Shown here piece by piece: positions 28,170 to 37,383 of a stretch of DNA of 64,000 bases. Positions within the stretch are counted from its first letter, which is position 1; each line of letters starts with the position of its first letter. A program made the position numbers and the translations under genes. The DNA comes from CAYZMS01 sp964479625 (GTDB taxonomy: Bacteria > Bacteroidota > Bacteroidia > Chitinophagales > Saprospiraceae). Location of the stretch: the NCBI GenBank assembly GCA_964479625.1, contig CAYZMS010000006.1, forward strand, positions 62,001 to 126,000, written 5' to 3'. The notes under the pieces are model-generated. The model did not search any database, was not told the origin of the DNA, and saw nothing but the letters and a program-made list of their open reading frames with translations.

Positions 28170-28790
28170 CTATTTCAACTTATTTACCTTGACCTTATCC
28201 AGAGCCCCATTTAGGTCTTTCTCGGATATATTTTCCCCTTCAATGGTTAAAATATATCGATCATTAACGATCATGGCAACGGAACCTGATTTGGTGGTAT
28301 TATCATACTTTTCAAAAGCCTTATTTCCATTAATGGTTGTAGTACGTTCGTAGCCGGTATCGGTTTCCCGGTCCATTTCTACAATCGACCAGGCCGCCAT
28401 GGAAGTCATCAACATACCCATCCCACCAGCGTCGACCAGGGCAATATCAATGGATTGATCGCCTTTTTCATAGGTCGCATTCGCAGTGGAAAAATTAATA
28501 CCCATCATGCCTGTTTTTTCCCCGGTATGGCTGGTGCGTTTCATTCCGCTGACCTTTTCGGGTAATAATGCCTTCAACTCTCGAAAATCAGTGATCTCAA
28601 TTTTGTTTCCGTCTTTATCCGTGGATAATTGATCCCGTAACTGTCGAATGGCTTCCTGAGGTGTTTCAGGCTCGTCCATTTCCTCTTGGGAGGAAGGGGA
28701 ATCCTTTGCAGCTGCATTCGCATTTTTTTCATTTCCACCACAACTGGTGATCAGAAATCCGGCTAATAAGACAAAAAGAATGGTGCGCAT
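28170..28790 (-). CDS. Predicted lipoprotein
   Basis: A 206-residue protein starting MRTILFVLLAGFLITSCGGNEK. The lipobox ITSC places a lipidated Cys at 17. After a low-complexity acidic linker (SSQEEMDEPETPQEA) the mature domain alternates strands (INFSTANATYEKGDQSIDIALVD, TTTINGNKAFEKYD, AMIVNDRYILTIEG) and probably forms an exported beta-rich domain. No family is known to me. Its stop lies three bases from the psd stop in convergent orientation. Confidence 0.7.
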   Translation of the reverse strand: MRTILFVLLAGFLITSCGGNEKNANAAAKDSPSSQEEMDEPETPQEAIRQLRDQLSTDKDGNKIEITDFRELKALLPEKVSGMKRTSHTGEKTGMMGINFSTANATYEKGDQSIDIALVDAGGMGMLMTSMAAWSIVEMDRETDTGYERTTTINGNKAFEKYDNTTKSGSVAMIVNDRYILTIEGENISEKDLNGALDKVKVNKLK

Positions 28791-28831
28791 TTTGGTTTGG
28801 GTTTTGATGTATCGAAAAATACGAAAAAAAG

Positions 28832-30364
28832 TTATTCCTCCATCAGGCGTTCGGCTTTCATCTGGGGGAAGAACAAAACCTCCTGGATGGATGAATTATC
28901 GGTCAACAACATGGTTAGGCGGTCGATACCGAGCCCGAGCCCGGAGGTAGGAGGCATACCATACTCCAGCGCCCTAAGGAAATCTTCATCCAAAGCCATG
29001 GCCTCATCGTCCCCGCGTGTAGCCAGTTTTAACTGCTCTTCAAAGCGCTCCCGCTGATCAATAGGGTCATTTAATTCCGAATAAGCATTGGCGATCTCTT
29101 TACCATTAACAAATAACTCAAACCGTTCGACCAGCCCTTCTACCGTACGGTGCTTTTTGGCAAGGGGGGTCATTTCTATAGGGTAGTCAATAATATAAGT
29201 AGGTTGGATCAGGTGTTCCTCTATCTTTTCACCGAAAATCTCATCGATCAGTTTACCCCGCCCCATGCTGGGATCTATCTCGATATGTAGTTCTTTGCAC
29301 AGCGTTCGAAGAGCAGTCTCATCCATGTTGGAAATATCTACTCCGGTGTATTTTTCGATCGCTCCATACATGGTCAGGCGTTCATAAGGGCCCTCAAAAT
29401 TAATATCCACACCGCCTACTTTAACCACAGGAGAACCGTTCACTTCCCTGGCAATATATTCGAGGCATTGCTCCACCATTTCCATCATCCAGTTGTAGTC
29501 CTTGTAAGCTACATAGATCTCCATGGAAGTAAACTCCGGATTGTGGGTTCGGTCCATGCCTTCATTTCTAAACATTTTACCAATCTCGTATACGCCGTCG
29601 AAACCGCCAACAATGAGCCGCTTGAGGTATAACTCATTAGCGATACGCATATAAAGCGGCATGTCGAGCGTATTGTGGTGGGTAGAAAAGGGCCGGGCTG
29701 CAGCTCCACCGTGAATGGGTTGCAAAATGGGGGTCTCTACTTCCAGCCAGCCCCGCTCATCAAAGAACCGTCGCATGGCCGAAATAAGCTTACTGCGCTT
29801 AATGAAAACAGCCTTCACTTCCGGATTGACTGTCAGGTCGACATAGCGCTGCCGGTGCCGCAATTCTGGGTCGGTAAAGGCGTCATACACTTCCTTATCC
29901 CCGGTTTCCTCGTTGACCTTGGTCTTAACGATTGGGAGAGGGCGAACGGATTTACTCAAAAAAGTGAATTCTTTGACGTGAATGGTTGTTTCTCCCATTT
30001 TTGTAACAAATGCGAACCCTTTGATACCGATGTAATCCCCAATATCCAATAATTTTTTAAACACCTTATTGTACAGATCCTTATTCTCTTCCGGGCAGAT
30101 TTCATCTCTCGAAACATAAATCTGAATACGTCCACTGGCATCTTGCAATTCGGCAAACGACGCTTTCCCCATCACCCTTTTCATCATGATGCGACCGGCC
30201 ATAGACACTTCCTGGAAGTTGTTCTTTTCCGAATCAAAGGCTTCTTTTACTTCCGCGGCCTGTGTATTGACGGGGAAAGCCTCGGCTGGGAAAGGATCAA
30301 TGCCCAGTTCCCTAATTTGCTTCAAATTTTTTCTGCGTACGAGCTCCTGTTCGGTTAATTGCAT
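28832..30364 (-). CDS. lysS: Lysyl-tRNA synthetase (class II)
   Basis: A 510-residue cytoplasmic enzyme charging tRNA-Lys. The N-terminal anticodon-binding OB fold (VSMAGRIMMKRVMGKASFAEL) is followed by the class II catalytic core. Motif 2 is MFRNEGMDRTHNPEFTSMEIY-like (residues about 260-285, key FRNEG...RTHNPEFT) and motif 3 is GLGLGIDRLTML. Length fits the bacterial family. It starts at the ATG at 30362-30364; a deacetylase-family gene diverges from it across 226 bases. Confidence 0.97.
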   Translation of the reverse strand: MQLTEQELVRRKNLKQIRELGIDPFPAEAFPVNTQAAEVKEAFDSEKNNFQEVSMAGRIMMKRVMGKASFAELQDASGRIQIYVSRDEICPEENKDLYNKVFKKLLDIGDYIGIKGFAFVTKMGETTIHVKEFTFLSKSVRPLPIVKTKVNEETGDKEVYDAFTDPELRHRQRYVDLTVNPEVKAVFIKRSKLISAMRRFFDERGWLEVETPILQPIHGGAAARPFSTHHNTLDMPLYMRIANELYLKRLIVGGFDGVYEIGKMFRNEGMDRTHNPEFTSMEIYVAYKDYNWMMEMVEQCLEYIAREVNGSPVVKVGGVDINFEGPYERLTMYGAIEKYTGVDISNMDETALRTLCKELHIEIDPSMGRGKLIDEIFGEKIEEHLIQPTYIIDYPIEMTPLAKKHRTVEGLVERFELFVNGKEIANAYSELNDPIDQRERFEEQLKLATRGDDEAMALDEDFLRALEYGMPPTSGLGLGIDRLTMLLTDNSSIQEVLFFPQMKAERLMEE

Positions 30365-30590
30365 AAATTATGCTGCTTTATACTTTTTCAAGATTATGGG
30401 AAGGTCTGTTCAATGGCTTCCAAGCAGTGGGGACCTTTCCACTCTACCTTAACGGTTAACCTTCTTCTTAGCTTCGCAAAAATAGAACATTCAGGAAGAA
30501 ATATACGCCAGCCGGGCAGAATCATTTTGGAGGGGAGGCACTATTTTGAATAGTTGTGAACAGAAATACCCTTTTCCTGGTTGTCTCGAT

Positions 30591-31493
30591 ATGCTAAAAA
30601 TTGCCTTTTCGCCGGTCTACAAGTATGAGCTCCCTCAGGGGCATCGGTTTCCGATGATCAAGTACGAGCTCGTCCCGGAGCAATTGTTGCATGAGGGTAC
30701 AGTAGAAGAATCACAATATTTTCATCCGGCTCTTTTAGACGAGCCCACCATCCTACTTACCCATAGCCAAGATTACTGGCAACGGCTTAAAGGGCAAAAA
30801 ATTGATCGAAAGGAAGAACGGGCGATTGGCTTTCCAATGTCGGCAAGGCTGGTGGAACGGGGTCGGCATATAGCGAATGGTACGTTGGAATGCGCCCGTT
30901 TTTCAAAGGAATTTGGCGTAGCCCTGAATATTGCCGGAGGCACCCACCACGCCTACGCCGACCACGGAGAGGGCTTTTGTGTTTTTAATGATGTGGCTAT
31001 TGCCGCCAACGCATTACTGGAAAAAGGAGAACGGCAGCGGGTGCTGATCATGGACCTGGATGTTCACCAGGGGAATGGCACCGCTCATATTTTTCGAATG
31101 GAAAAGCGGGTTTTTACCTTTAGTATGCATGGAGCCAAAAATTATCCCCTTCGAAAAGAATGTTCTGATCTGGATATCGGTTTGCCTGATGGCACAACGG
31201 ACCAACCCTATTTATCCATACTGAGTGAAACCCTTCCAAGACTGATCGATGAGGTACAACCAGATCAAGTATTCTACATTTCTGGCGTGGATGTGTTGGC
31301 TACTGATAAACTCGGCCGACTGGCGCTTTCCATTAACGGCTGTAAGCAAAGGGACCGGATGGTCTTCGAATGCTGTAAGAAAAATGATATTCCTGTTGCG
31401 GTAAGCATGGGGGGGGGGTATTCTGAACAGATCGCCCAAATAGTGGAAGCACATGCGAATACCTTCAGAACTGCAGCAGAAATATTTTTCTAA
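30591..31493 (+). CDS. Histone deacetylase family (AcuC/APAH-like) hydrolase
   Basis: A 300-residue zinc deacylase. I start at the ATG at 30591 (MLKIAFSPVYKYELPQGHRFP); the extension upstream has no match. The active site is visible: GGTHHAYADHGEGFCVFND (catalytic His pair and the DxxxGFC region), DLDVHQGNGTA (metal-binding Asp/His), and SGVDVLATDKLGRL (third metal ligand Asp). Family members remove acetyl or acyl groups from lysines or polyamines; the substrate here is unknown. It is divergent from lysS, ends before a hairpin terminator. Confidence 0.92.
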   Translation: MLKIAFSPVYKYELPQGHRFPMIKYELVPEQLLHEGTVEESQYFHPALLDEPTILLTHSQDYWQRLKGQKIDRKEERAIGFPMSARLVERGRHIANGTLECARFSKEFGVALNIAGGTHHAYADHGEGFCVFNDVAIAANALLEKGERQRVLIMDLDVHQGNGTAHIFRMEKRVFTFSMHGAKNYPLRKECSDLDIGLPDGTTDQPYLSILSETLPRLIDEVQPDQVFYISGVDVLATDKLGRLALSINGCKQRDRMVFECCKKNDIPVAVSMGGGYSEQIAQIVEAHANTFRTAAEIFF

Positions 31494-31541
31494 GGCAGCC
31501 CTTTTTGACGGGAATGGAGCCCCGGGAGATAGGGGCAAAAA

Positions 31542-31568
31542 AAAAGTCGCGAATTTACCGCGACTTTT
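31542..31568 (+). terminator. Intrinsic terminator of the deacetylase-family gene
   Basis: A 10-bp stem AAAAGTCGCG / CGCGACTTTT with a 7-base loop, 48 bases after the stop at 31493. A- and T-runs on the two sides allow it to act in both directions. Confidence 0.8.
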
Positions 31569-31745
31569 GCAATTAAAATCCCATGAACATTTCCAAAACC
31601 TTTTGCCGAATTTAACTTTTCGTTTGCTTTGAATTTGAAAAGTAACGGCGTATCATTGCGTCAACGCTATTTCTATAAACCTACACAATTGTAATCTCAG
31701 GAAAAGAGCATTTAATCCTATGAGCATGACCTAGTTTTGTGTAAG

Positions 31746-31776
31746 GGCGGGTGACTTTTTCGCTCGCCTTTTTTTT
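31746..31776 (+). terminator. Hairpin with an 8-T run
   Basis: The stem GGCGGG / CTCGCC (one G-T pair) with an 11-base loop is followed by eight T. It looks like a plus-strand intrinsic terminator with no protein gene directly upstream, so it may end a small transcript that begins after 31570. Confidence 0.6.
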
Positions 31777-31824
31777 CGACGCAATGGGTCTGTTTATCTT
31801 TTGTCTGGAATTAAAAGTGGTTAT

Positions 31825-31843
31825 CGTCCCGAAAATCGGGACG
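31825..31843. repeat. Perfect 8-bp inverted repeat
   Basis: CGTCCCGA-AAA-TCGGGACG, an eight-pair stem with a three-base loop and no T-run on the plus strand, 20 bases upstream of the third repeat copy. It is a candidate operator or RNA hairpin. Confidence 0.6.
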
Positions 31844-31876
31844 ACAATCACTGGCAAATTATAATCCCATGAACAT

Positions 31877-32117
31877 ATCCTAAGTTGTAAAAGAGCTTTT
31901 TTTTATTCCCTCCTTTCTTCCCGATCACAGTACAAATATGCAGGGGTTTCTTTCCTAGGCCAAAGACAAAAAACTACCTTTGTGAAGCAAAAAAACTACC
32001 AAATAAATCACAAAGCTTTGTTTTTCAATTTATTAAAAAACAAAGCGTGTTTTTTTAAATAAATCCAGGTTCTGGATTTTGAGATTTTTTTTGAGATTTT
32101 TTTTTGATCCAGACTTA
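31877..32117. other. AT-rich non-coding stretch with a possible promoter
   Basis: A non-coding part of the 680-base gap between the deacetylase gene and the next gene. It has an AAAAAACTACC direct repeat, a TACCTTTG box (31975-31982) matching the Bacteroidota -7 consensus, a small hairpin AATCCAG-GTT-CTGGATT (32062-32078) and long T-runs (32085-32105). No open frame is supported. Confidence 0.5.
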
Positions 32118-32155
32118 AAGAGGGGAATCGGTCTGCCGATTCCCCTCTTATTTTT
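32118..32155 (+). terminator. Strong intrinsic terminator
   Basis: A 14-bp perfect stem AAGAGGGGAATCGG / CCGATTCCCCTCTT with a TCTG loop, followed on the plus strand by ATTTTT. It also lies just past the stop of the minus-strand gene at 32174, so it may stop both strands, but the T-run favours the plus strand. Confidence 0.85.
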
Positions 32156-32173
32156 AACTGGTTTTGGATCTTA

Positions 32174-33574
32174 CTAGCTTTTCTCCTCCTTATTTTCCAG
32201 CACCTCCGCCTGAGGTTCCTCGCTGAAAGAGGAGCCGGAATGCTCGACGGCATTTGCAATAGCTCCCAGGGTGGCGACTACATCATGCAAACCTTCTTTT
32301 GTCAGATCCGAATCTACCGTTTTGAGCTTGTCCTGTTTGGGTTTTGATTTTTCGGAAGCCTCAGGGCCTTTCTTTTTGGAAGCTTTTAGATCTGCGGCAG
32401 CTTTTTCCAGCTGTGCTGCGTCCACTTTTTCTTCCAGATCAGCAGATTTTTGCTCTATTCGTTCTTTGATCTCCTCTTGTACCTTCCTTTTTGCTTCCTC
32501 CAGTTGCTCGCGTTCCTTTCGCTTGGCTTCTTTTTGTTCCTGGAGTTTCATTTTTTGTTCCAGTTCGGTTTGAGTGCGTTTCATATCACTCAATTTTTCC
32601 TTTTTAGACCGGATCCGCTCTTCGATCATAGTCACCTTTGCTTGCCGGATCTGAGCTTCCAGTTGGCCTTCGGAACGGGATATCTTCTTTTCCTGGAACC
32701 CGAGCTCATCTTCATCCCTTGTGATGGAGCGGCCCATTTTTTCGATAGCAGCTAACAACCCTTCATATCGTTTTCGCAGGCGCTCCATGGGGGAGCGATC
32801 TTTATTGGCATCGGGCCCAAATCGTTTTTCTTTGACTGTTTTGAAAGAACTGTCGAGGCGTTCCCAAATCTTTTCCCGATGCTCTTTGGTCAATTTTATA
32901 TTCCGAAACTGCCTTTGCAGGTTCTTCAATTCCTCAAAGATTGCCTGTAACCTCAGCCCGTCACTAATGCGTTTTTCGATATCATCCAATTGTGCCTGCA
33001 GGTCTTCAAAACTTCCCTTGGAACGCTCTTCGAATTCTTCATCCAGTTTTTGGCGCAACCGCTTTAAGTTGGCAAACAAGGCATTGGTTTGATCCCGAAG
33101 CATATCAGCATGATCCCAAAAGAGGTTTTTCTCCCTTACCTGCGCCTGCACCTTATTCCAAAAACCTTTAAGTTCCTCCCAGATTTGTTTGTCAAAGGAG
33201 GATAGATTATTAACGCGCTCCTTGAGGTCTTCCAGCTCAGAATGGTAGCTGTTGTGCAATTTTGCAGAGAGCACAACGAAGTGCCATTCCGTCTGAGCAC
33301 GTTGGACAAGATCATCCCGCTCAGCAGTGAGGCCCTCCGGCAACATGGATTCAGTCATGCTGAGCTCTTTGGTGAGCTCTTCTTTTTCCTGGGGCAATTC
33401 GACTTCTTTATCGTCCCGCCACTCGTCCATCAAAACCTTACTGAGCTCTTCGTTTGCGATCGGTTCTTTGAACACCAGGGTTTTTACCTGATTAGCATTG
33501 GTAATCAATTCAGAAGCAATCAATACACGTTCGTCCTGTTCGTTTTTACCCCACAGTACAAGCTTGGTCTTCAT
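32174..33574 (-). CDS. Coiled-coil protein, possibly DUF349-like
   Basis: A 466-residue protein without signal peptide. Residues about 85-400 are predicted almost entirely helical and highly charged, with heptad-like runs (EIKERIEQKSADLEEKVDAA, KKLEEEFEERS-type spacing). Segments such as ELKGFWNKVQAQVREKNLFWDHADML resemble the helical units of DUF349, but I am not certain. The C-terminus is rich in Lys/Glu/Ser (KKKGPEASEKSKPKQDK) and acidic. Probably a cytoplasmic structural or RNA/ribosome-associated protein; function not known. Its start is the ATG at 33572-33574. Confidence 0.6.
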   Translation of the reverse strand: MKTKLVLWGKNEQDERVLIASELITNANQVKTLVFKEPIANEELSKVLMDEWRDDKEVELPQEKEELTKELSMTESMLPEGLTAERDDLVQRAQTEWHFVVLSAKLHNSYHSELEDLKERVNNLSSFDKQIWEELKGFWNKVQAQVREKNLFWDHADMLRDQTNALFANLKRLRQKLDEEFEERSKGSFEDLQAQLDDIEKRISDGLRLQAIFEELKNLQRQFRNIKLTKEHREKIWERLDSSFKTVKEKRFGPDANKDRSPMERLRKRYEGLLAAIEKMGRSITRDEDELGFQEKKISRSEGQLEAQIRQAKVTMIEERIRSKKEKLSDMKRTQTELEQKMKLQEQKEAKRKEREQLEEAKRKVQEEIKERIEQKSADLEEKVDAAQLEKAAADLKASKKKGPEASEKSKPKQDKLKTVDSDLTKEGLHDVVATLGAIANAVEHSGSSFSEEPQAEVLENKEEKS

Positions 33575-33675
33575 AGTTCGTTCCGGATTATTCCTTTAAA
33601 AATACTGATTTTCAACAAAAAAAAGGAATTTACAAGCTTCAATGCCGAACAATCGGTATCCTGCTGCCTTGTAAT

Positions 33676-34698
33676 TTAGAAAGTTGCAGTAGACTGGCGT
33701 TCCAGTAAATTGGCTTGCATTAGGTATTCAGCAATTTGTATAGCGTTGGTTGCAGCCCCCTTACGAAGGTTGTCGGCTACGATCCACAGGTTCAGCCCTT
33801 GTTCAATGGATTCGTCCCGGCGAATTCTCCCAACGAACACCTCATCTTTATCTTTTGCGAATAACGGCATTGGATAAAGGTTTTGAACGGGGTCATCCAT
33901 TACCCTTATGCCGGGGGCTTCTTCCAATAGTTGCCGAACGGCCTTTATTTCAAAAGGTTTTTCAAACTCAATATTTACTGCTTCGCTGTGCCCGCCATGA
34001 ACGGGAACGCGAACGGCAGTTGCCGTGATCTGCAGATCGGGCTTGCCAAGTATCTTCCTGGTCTCGTGGACCAGTTTCATCTCTTCTTTGGTGTAATCAT
34101 TTTCAAGGAAAATATCACAGTGTGGCAGGCAGTTCTCAAAAATGGGATACGGATAAGCCATTTCATCCAGTTTCGGCTCAAAGCCTTTGTGTTCCAGTTG
34201 ATATTGCTTAACCGCCTGCATCCCGGTCCCCGTAAAGGATTGGTATGTGGAAATGACCAGCCGTTTTATACCGAAGGCTCTATGCAGTGGGGCCAATGCA
34301 GTAACCATTTGTATGGTGGAACAGTTGGGGTTGGCAATAATTTTATCCGACGCACTTAATTCTCGGGCATTTACCTCAGGTACGATTAGTTTTTTATCCT
34401 CATGCATCCGCCATGCGGAAGAGTTGTCAATCACGATGGTGCCTACCTCGGCAAAACGGGGGGCCCACTCCAGGGAGGTTCCACCACCTGCTGAGAATAG
34501 GGCCAGGTCAGGTCTCCGGACAACAGCTTCTTCCATCCCGATCACCTCATACATCTCTTCCCGGAATTGAATTTTCTTCCCAACTGAACGGGCCGAAGCC
34601 ACAGGCAGAAACTCAGAAACAGGGAAATTACGCTCCTTCAAAGCCCTGCACATAACCGTCCCGACCAGGCCGGTTACACCTACAACTGCTACTTTCAT
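33676..34698 (-). CDS. asd: Aspartate-semialdehyde dehydrogenase
   Basis: A 340-residue enzyme making aspartate 4-semialdehyde from aspartyl phosphate with NADPH, for lysine/diaminopimelate, threonine and methionine. It begins MKVAVVGVTGLVGTVMCRAL (Rossmann GxTGxVG), has the NPNCSTIQM catalytic Cys loop, SFTGTGMQAVKQ, and TAVRVPVHGGHSEAVNIEF. Length fits the bacterial type. Not in an operon with other pathway genes here. Confidence 0.96.
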   Translation of the reverse strand: MKVAVVGVTGLVGTVMCRALKERNFPVSEFLPVASARSVGKKIQFREEMYEVIGMEEAVVRRPDLALFSAGGGTSLEWAPRFAEVGTIVIDNSSAWRMHEDKKLIVPEVNARELSASDKIIANPNCSTIQMVTALAPLHRAFGIKRLVISTYQSFTGTGMQAVKQYQLEHKGFEPKLDEMAYPYPIFENCLPHCDIFLENDYTKEEMKLVHETRKILGKPDLQITATAVRVPVHGGHSEAVNIEFEKPFEIKAVRQLLEEAPGIRVMDDPVQNLYPMPLFAKDKDEVFVGRIRRDESIEQGLNLWIVADNLRKGAATNAIQIAEYLMQANLLERQSTATF

Positions 34699-34897
34699 TA
34701 TTTTGATTTTCCGGAAGCTCCTTCTTGAAAAGCCTCCAAACTCAAGCCATTTAAAATGTTAGGGCCGTAAATATACAAGCATTCTGGCTTTATTACCATT
34801 TTTATTGTATAATGAAGTCTGATAGATAAGGCCGGTTCTAAGGCCTTTTAGCACCTCCATTCACGCTCCGCATTAACCTTAATTAAACCTTCCAGTT

Positions 34898-36604
34898 ATG
34901 TCCCTTTTGATCATCTTGCTGCTGCGGGCAGCTCCTGTTTTTTCTTTTCAAGTCAATAGAACCTGCATGCCGCCTGCAGGTGTATTAGTCATAAACGAGC
35001 TCCTGCCCGATCCCAGTCCTGCCATTGGATTGCCGGATGCTGAATTCATAGAGCTTTTAAATACGGGGTCCCAGGCAGTAGACCTGGCTGGCTTACAGTT
35101 AAGCGACGGTGGCAAACCAGCAGTTTTTCCCCCTGGAGTCTTTCTGGAACCGGGAGCCCTGCTAATCATTACCCGGCCACAGGATACTACTTTATTTAAA
35201 CCCTACGGACAGGTACTTGGCTTGACGGGTTTTCCGACCCTGAACAATGGTGGAGACCGCATTGAGCTCCGTACTGTTGATGGAGCACTCCTTGATGCCG
35301 TGACCTACACCCTGGAATCTTATGGCCAGTCTGACAAATCCGCCGGTGGCTGGAGCCTGGAACGCTACCGCACAGATATACCGGGGGATTGTTTCGAAAA
35401 CTGGAGCGCATCCCTTGCGCCGGCAGGTGGCACCCCCGGAGACAAAAATGCTCTTTCGGAGGAAGACCTGCCCACTTCTCCCCCCCAACTACTCCAAGTA
35501 CTGCCCTTATCTGAATTTGAGGTGGAGGTCCGTTTTGATATTCCCCCCTCCTCCCCCTCCAATTTGGTGGAATTATTCCATATCCCGGACGGACCGGAGA
35601 TTGAAGCTTTACTACCTACTTCCCTGCCAACCAGCCTTATACTTCTTTTAAATACTGCCCTACAAAGCCGAAGGGTCTACACTCTGCAGATAGCGCCTGG
35701 TCTCGCAAGCTGTACAGAAGGCCGCAACCCCAGGGCACAGGAAGCCTTATTTGCCTTACCGGAACCGCCCGAAGCGGGGGATCTACGGATAAACGAGCTT
35801 TTATTTTACCCGCGCAGCGGGAGTGCTGACTTTGTCGAACTTTTCAACGCTTCGAACAAGACCGTCCAACTGGCCGGCTTGGAGCTAATCAATTTGCAAA
35901 AAACCAGCGGCAAGACCAAGGCTAGACTGACTAATAACCATTTATTGTTTCCTGGCCAATGGGTTGCCCTAACTACTGATACTGCCGATATTCGAATGCA
36001 TTATCCCGGCACTCCCTCTTCTGCCCTTTTATATACTGATTTGCCAGGTTTTGACACCGAGGAGGGCAATGTCACCCTGCTCTTCGGGAGCGACACCCTG
36101 GATCATTTTAATTACCGGGAAGAGATGCATCACCCTTTGTTATCGGACCGCAGAGGGGTTTCTTTGGAACGCTTATCCACCCAATTAAGTACTAATGACC
36201 CCAGCAACTGGGCCTCTGCAGCCCAGGCAGAAGGGTTTGCCACCCCCGGCCGGCCAAACTCCCAACAACTCGCTCTGGCCTCTGAGGATGAGATGGTTAT
36301 TTTCGAACCACCCTTTTCCGCTTTCTCTCCCAATGGTGATGGCTACAGGGATGAGTTACTGCTCCCTTACCAGCTTGACGGGCAGGGGTTCAGCCTGAAG
36401 GCTATGATCTTCGATACGAACGGGCGGCCCGTTTTCCAGCTTGCGAACAATGAACTGCTGGGCGTCCGGGGCCTGCTCCGCTGGAATGGCTCCGGGAACA
36501 AGGGAAATCCGGCTCCTGCTGGCTGGTATATTTTTCAGGCGGAACTTTACCACCCTCAAAAGGGGCGGCAACGACAAAAAGAGTCGGTAATCCTTATTCG
36601 ATAA
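34898..36604 (+). CDS. Secreted lamin-tail-domain protein with a FlgD/T9SS-like C-terminal domain
   Basis: A 568-residue exported protein starting MSLLIILLLRAAPVFS, a signal peptide. Two lamin-tail (LTD) modules are visible: residues about 25-150 (VLVINELLPDPSPAIGLPDAEF then GLQLSDGGKPAVFPP) and about 295-430 (LRINELLFYPRSGSADFVELFN, LAGLELINLQK). The last 90 residues (FSPNGDGYRDELLLPY, MIFDTNGRPVFQL, LRWNGSGNKGN, PAGWYIFQAELYH) form a FlgD-like/T9SS-type Ig C-terminal domain, the usual export signal for such Bacteroidota proteins. Likely surface-exposed or released. The ligand is unknown. Confidence 0.85.
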   Translation: MSLLIILLLRAAPVFSFQVNRTCMPPAGVLVINELLPDPSPAIGLPDAEFIELLNTGSQAVDLAGLQLSDGGKPAVFPPGVFLEPGALLIITRPQDTTLFKPYGQVLGLTGFPTLNNGGDRIELRTVDGALLDAVTYTLESYGQSDKSAGGWSLERYRTDIPGDCFENWSASLAPAGGTPGDKNALSEEDLPTSPPQLLQVLPLSEFEVEVRFDIPPSSPSNLVELFHIPDGPEIEALLPTSLPTSLILLLNTALQSRRVYTLQIAPGLASCTEGRNPRAQEALFALPEPPEAGDLRINELLFYPRSGSADFVELFNASNKTVQLAGLELINLQKTSGKTKARLTNNHLLFPGQWVALTTDTADIRMHYPGTPSSALLYTDLPGFDTEEGNVTLLFGSDTLDHFNYREEMHHPLLSDRRGVSLERLSTQLSTNDPSNWASAAQAEGFATPGRPNSQQLALASEDEMVIFEPPFSAFSPNGDGYRDELLLPYQLDGQGFSLKAMIFDTNGRPVFQLANNELLGVRGLLRWNGSGNKGNPAPAGWYIFQAELYHPQKGRQRQKESVILIR

Positions 36605-36636
36605 ATGGTGGCTACTAAACCGAAAATCCCGATGGT

Positions 36637-37143
36637 TTACTTCATAAAGTAGAAAAAGGAGTAAACGGCAGCTGCCAAGGCAGCGATCTCGATAATCGTA
36701 CCCAGTAATTTCCACTGCACCCTGAGCTGAATTACTGAAACAATGGTGGTAAGGATTCCCAGCACGAGGAAAAAAGTAAAGGTATCCTCTGTGATCACCA
36801 ATTTGGGAAACTCATCGGTGACGCTAAGCAGTAAGCGACCGATGGCATAGGTCATCCCGACCCCTACAGCAGAAACGCCAATGCCCGCCGCAAAAAGGTG
36901 GATAATATGGAGCCTTTCATGGCGGCCTCCCACCCATCGAACGGAAGCGCCAACGGCAAACCAGATCATAAGCAGGGGAACTACGACCATTAGAACATTG
37001 TAGAACTGACTTTCGGGATTCATAAATTCGGTAAGCAATATCCGGACAGCATTAAACAACAGGCCCAGAACAAGCCCCCCGACTAAAATAGACTGAAGTA
37101 CGATACCCCATTTGGAGCGCTTTTTCGCTTCATTCATTTCCAC
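36637..37143 (-). CDS. Four-segment membrane protein
   Basis: A 168-residue protein with about four hydrophobic segments (IVLQSILVGGLVLGLLFNAV, VLMVVVPLLMIWFAVGASV, LFAAGIGVSAVGVGMTYAIG, FFLVLGILTTIVSVIQL) plus a C-terminal one (IIEIAALAAAVYSFFYF). The N-terminus is short and charged. No family is recognised and the gene is convergent with the lamin-tail gene. Confidence 0.7.
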   Translation of the reverse strand: MEMNEAKKRSKWGIVLQSILVGGLVLGLLFNAVRILLTEFMNPESQFYNVLMVVVPLLMIWFAVGASVRWVGGRHERLHIIHLFAAGIGVSAVGVGMTYAIGRLLLSVTDEFPKLVITEDTFTFFLVLGILTTIVSVIQLRVQWKLLGTIIEIAALAAAVYSFFYFMK

Positions 37144-37210
37144 TTGGTTTAGGTGAATATTGAAACAAAAATAGAAAAGCGCCTTAAATATAGAGATAGC
37201 TTAATGGAAT

Positions 37211-37245
37211 AAAAAAAGCGTTCACACCTCATAGTGGAACGCTTT
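37211..37245 (-). terminator. Terminator of the tRNA-Glu unit
   Basis: On the minus strand AAAGCGTTC / GAACGCTTT forms a 9-bp stem just past the 3' end of the first tRNA-Glu, followed by a seven-U run. It ends the tandem tRNA transcript. Confidence 0.9.
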
Positions 37246-37246
37246 G

Positions 37247-37318
37247 CAGCCCGTACGGGAATCGAACCCGTGTTTCAGGAATGAAAATCCTGCGTCCTAA
37301 CCCCTAGACGAACGGGCC
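37247..37318 (-). tRNA. tRNA-Glu (anticodon UUC)
   Basis: A cloverleaf on the minus strand: acceptor GGCCCGU with ACGGGCU, D-arm, anticodon stem CAGGA/UCCUG with loop UUUUCAU (anticodon UUC), T-arm ACGGG-UUCGAUU-CCCGU. The first pair is G-U. CCA is not encoded. It is the downstream member of a tandem pair; the terminator follows immediately. Confidence 0.97.
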
Positions 37319-37383
37319 AAACCTTTTTAAACCCTTAAGTTTGAATGCTGAATTTAAGCATCCAACAGGAAACCTTTTTTTTG

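Larger units (their letters stand above)
31577..31876. repeat. Three spaced copies of a 14-base repeat in non-coding DNA
   Basis: AATCCCATGAACAT occurs exactly at 31577-31590 and 31863-31876, and with two changes (AATCCTATGAGCAT) at 31714-31727. The spacings are 137 and 149 bases. Similarity extends a few bases downstream (TTCC/GACC/ATCC then TTTTG-like). The repeats lie between two terminators and do not code for protein. Function unknown; candidates are regulator sites or relics of a tandem small RNA. Confidence 0.6.
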
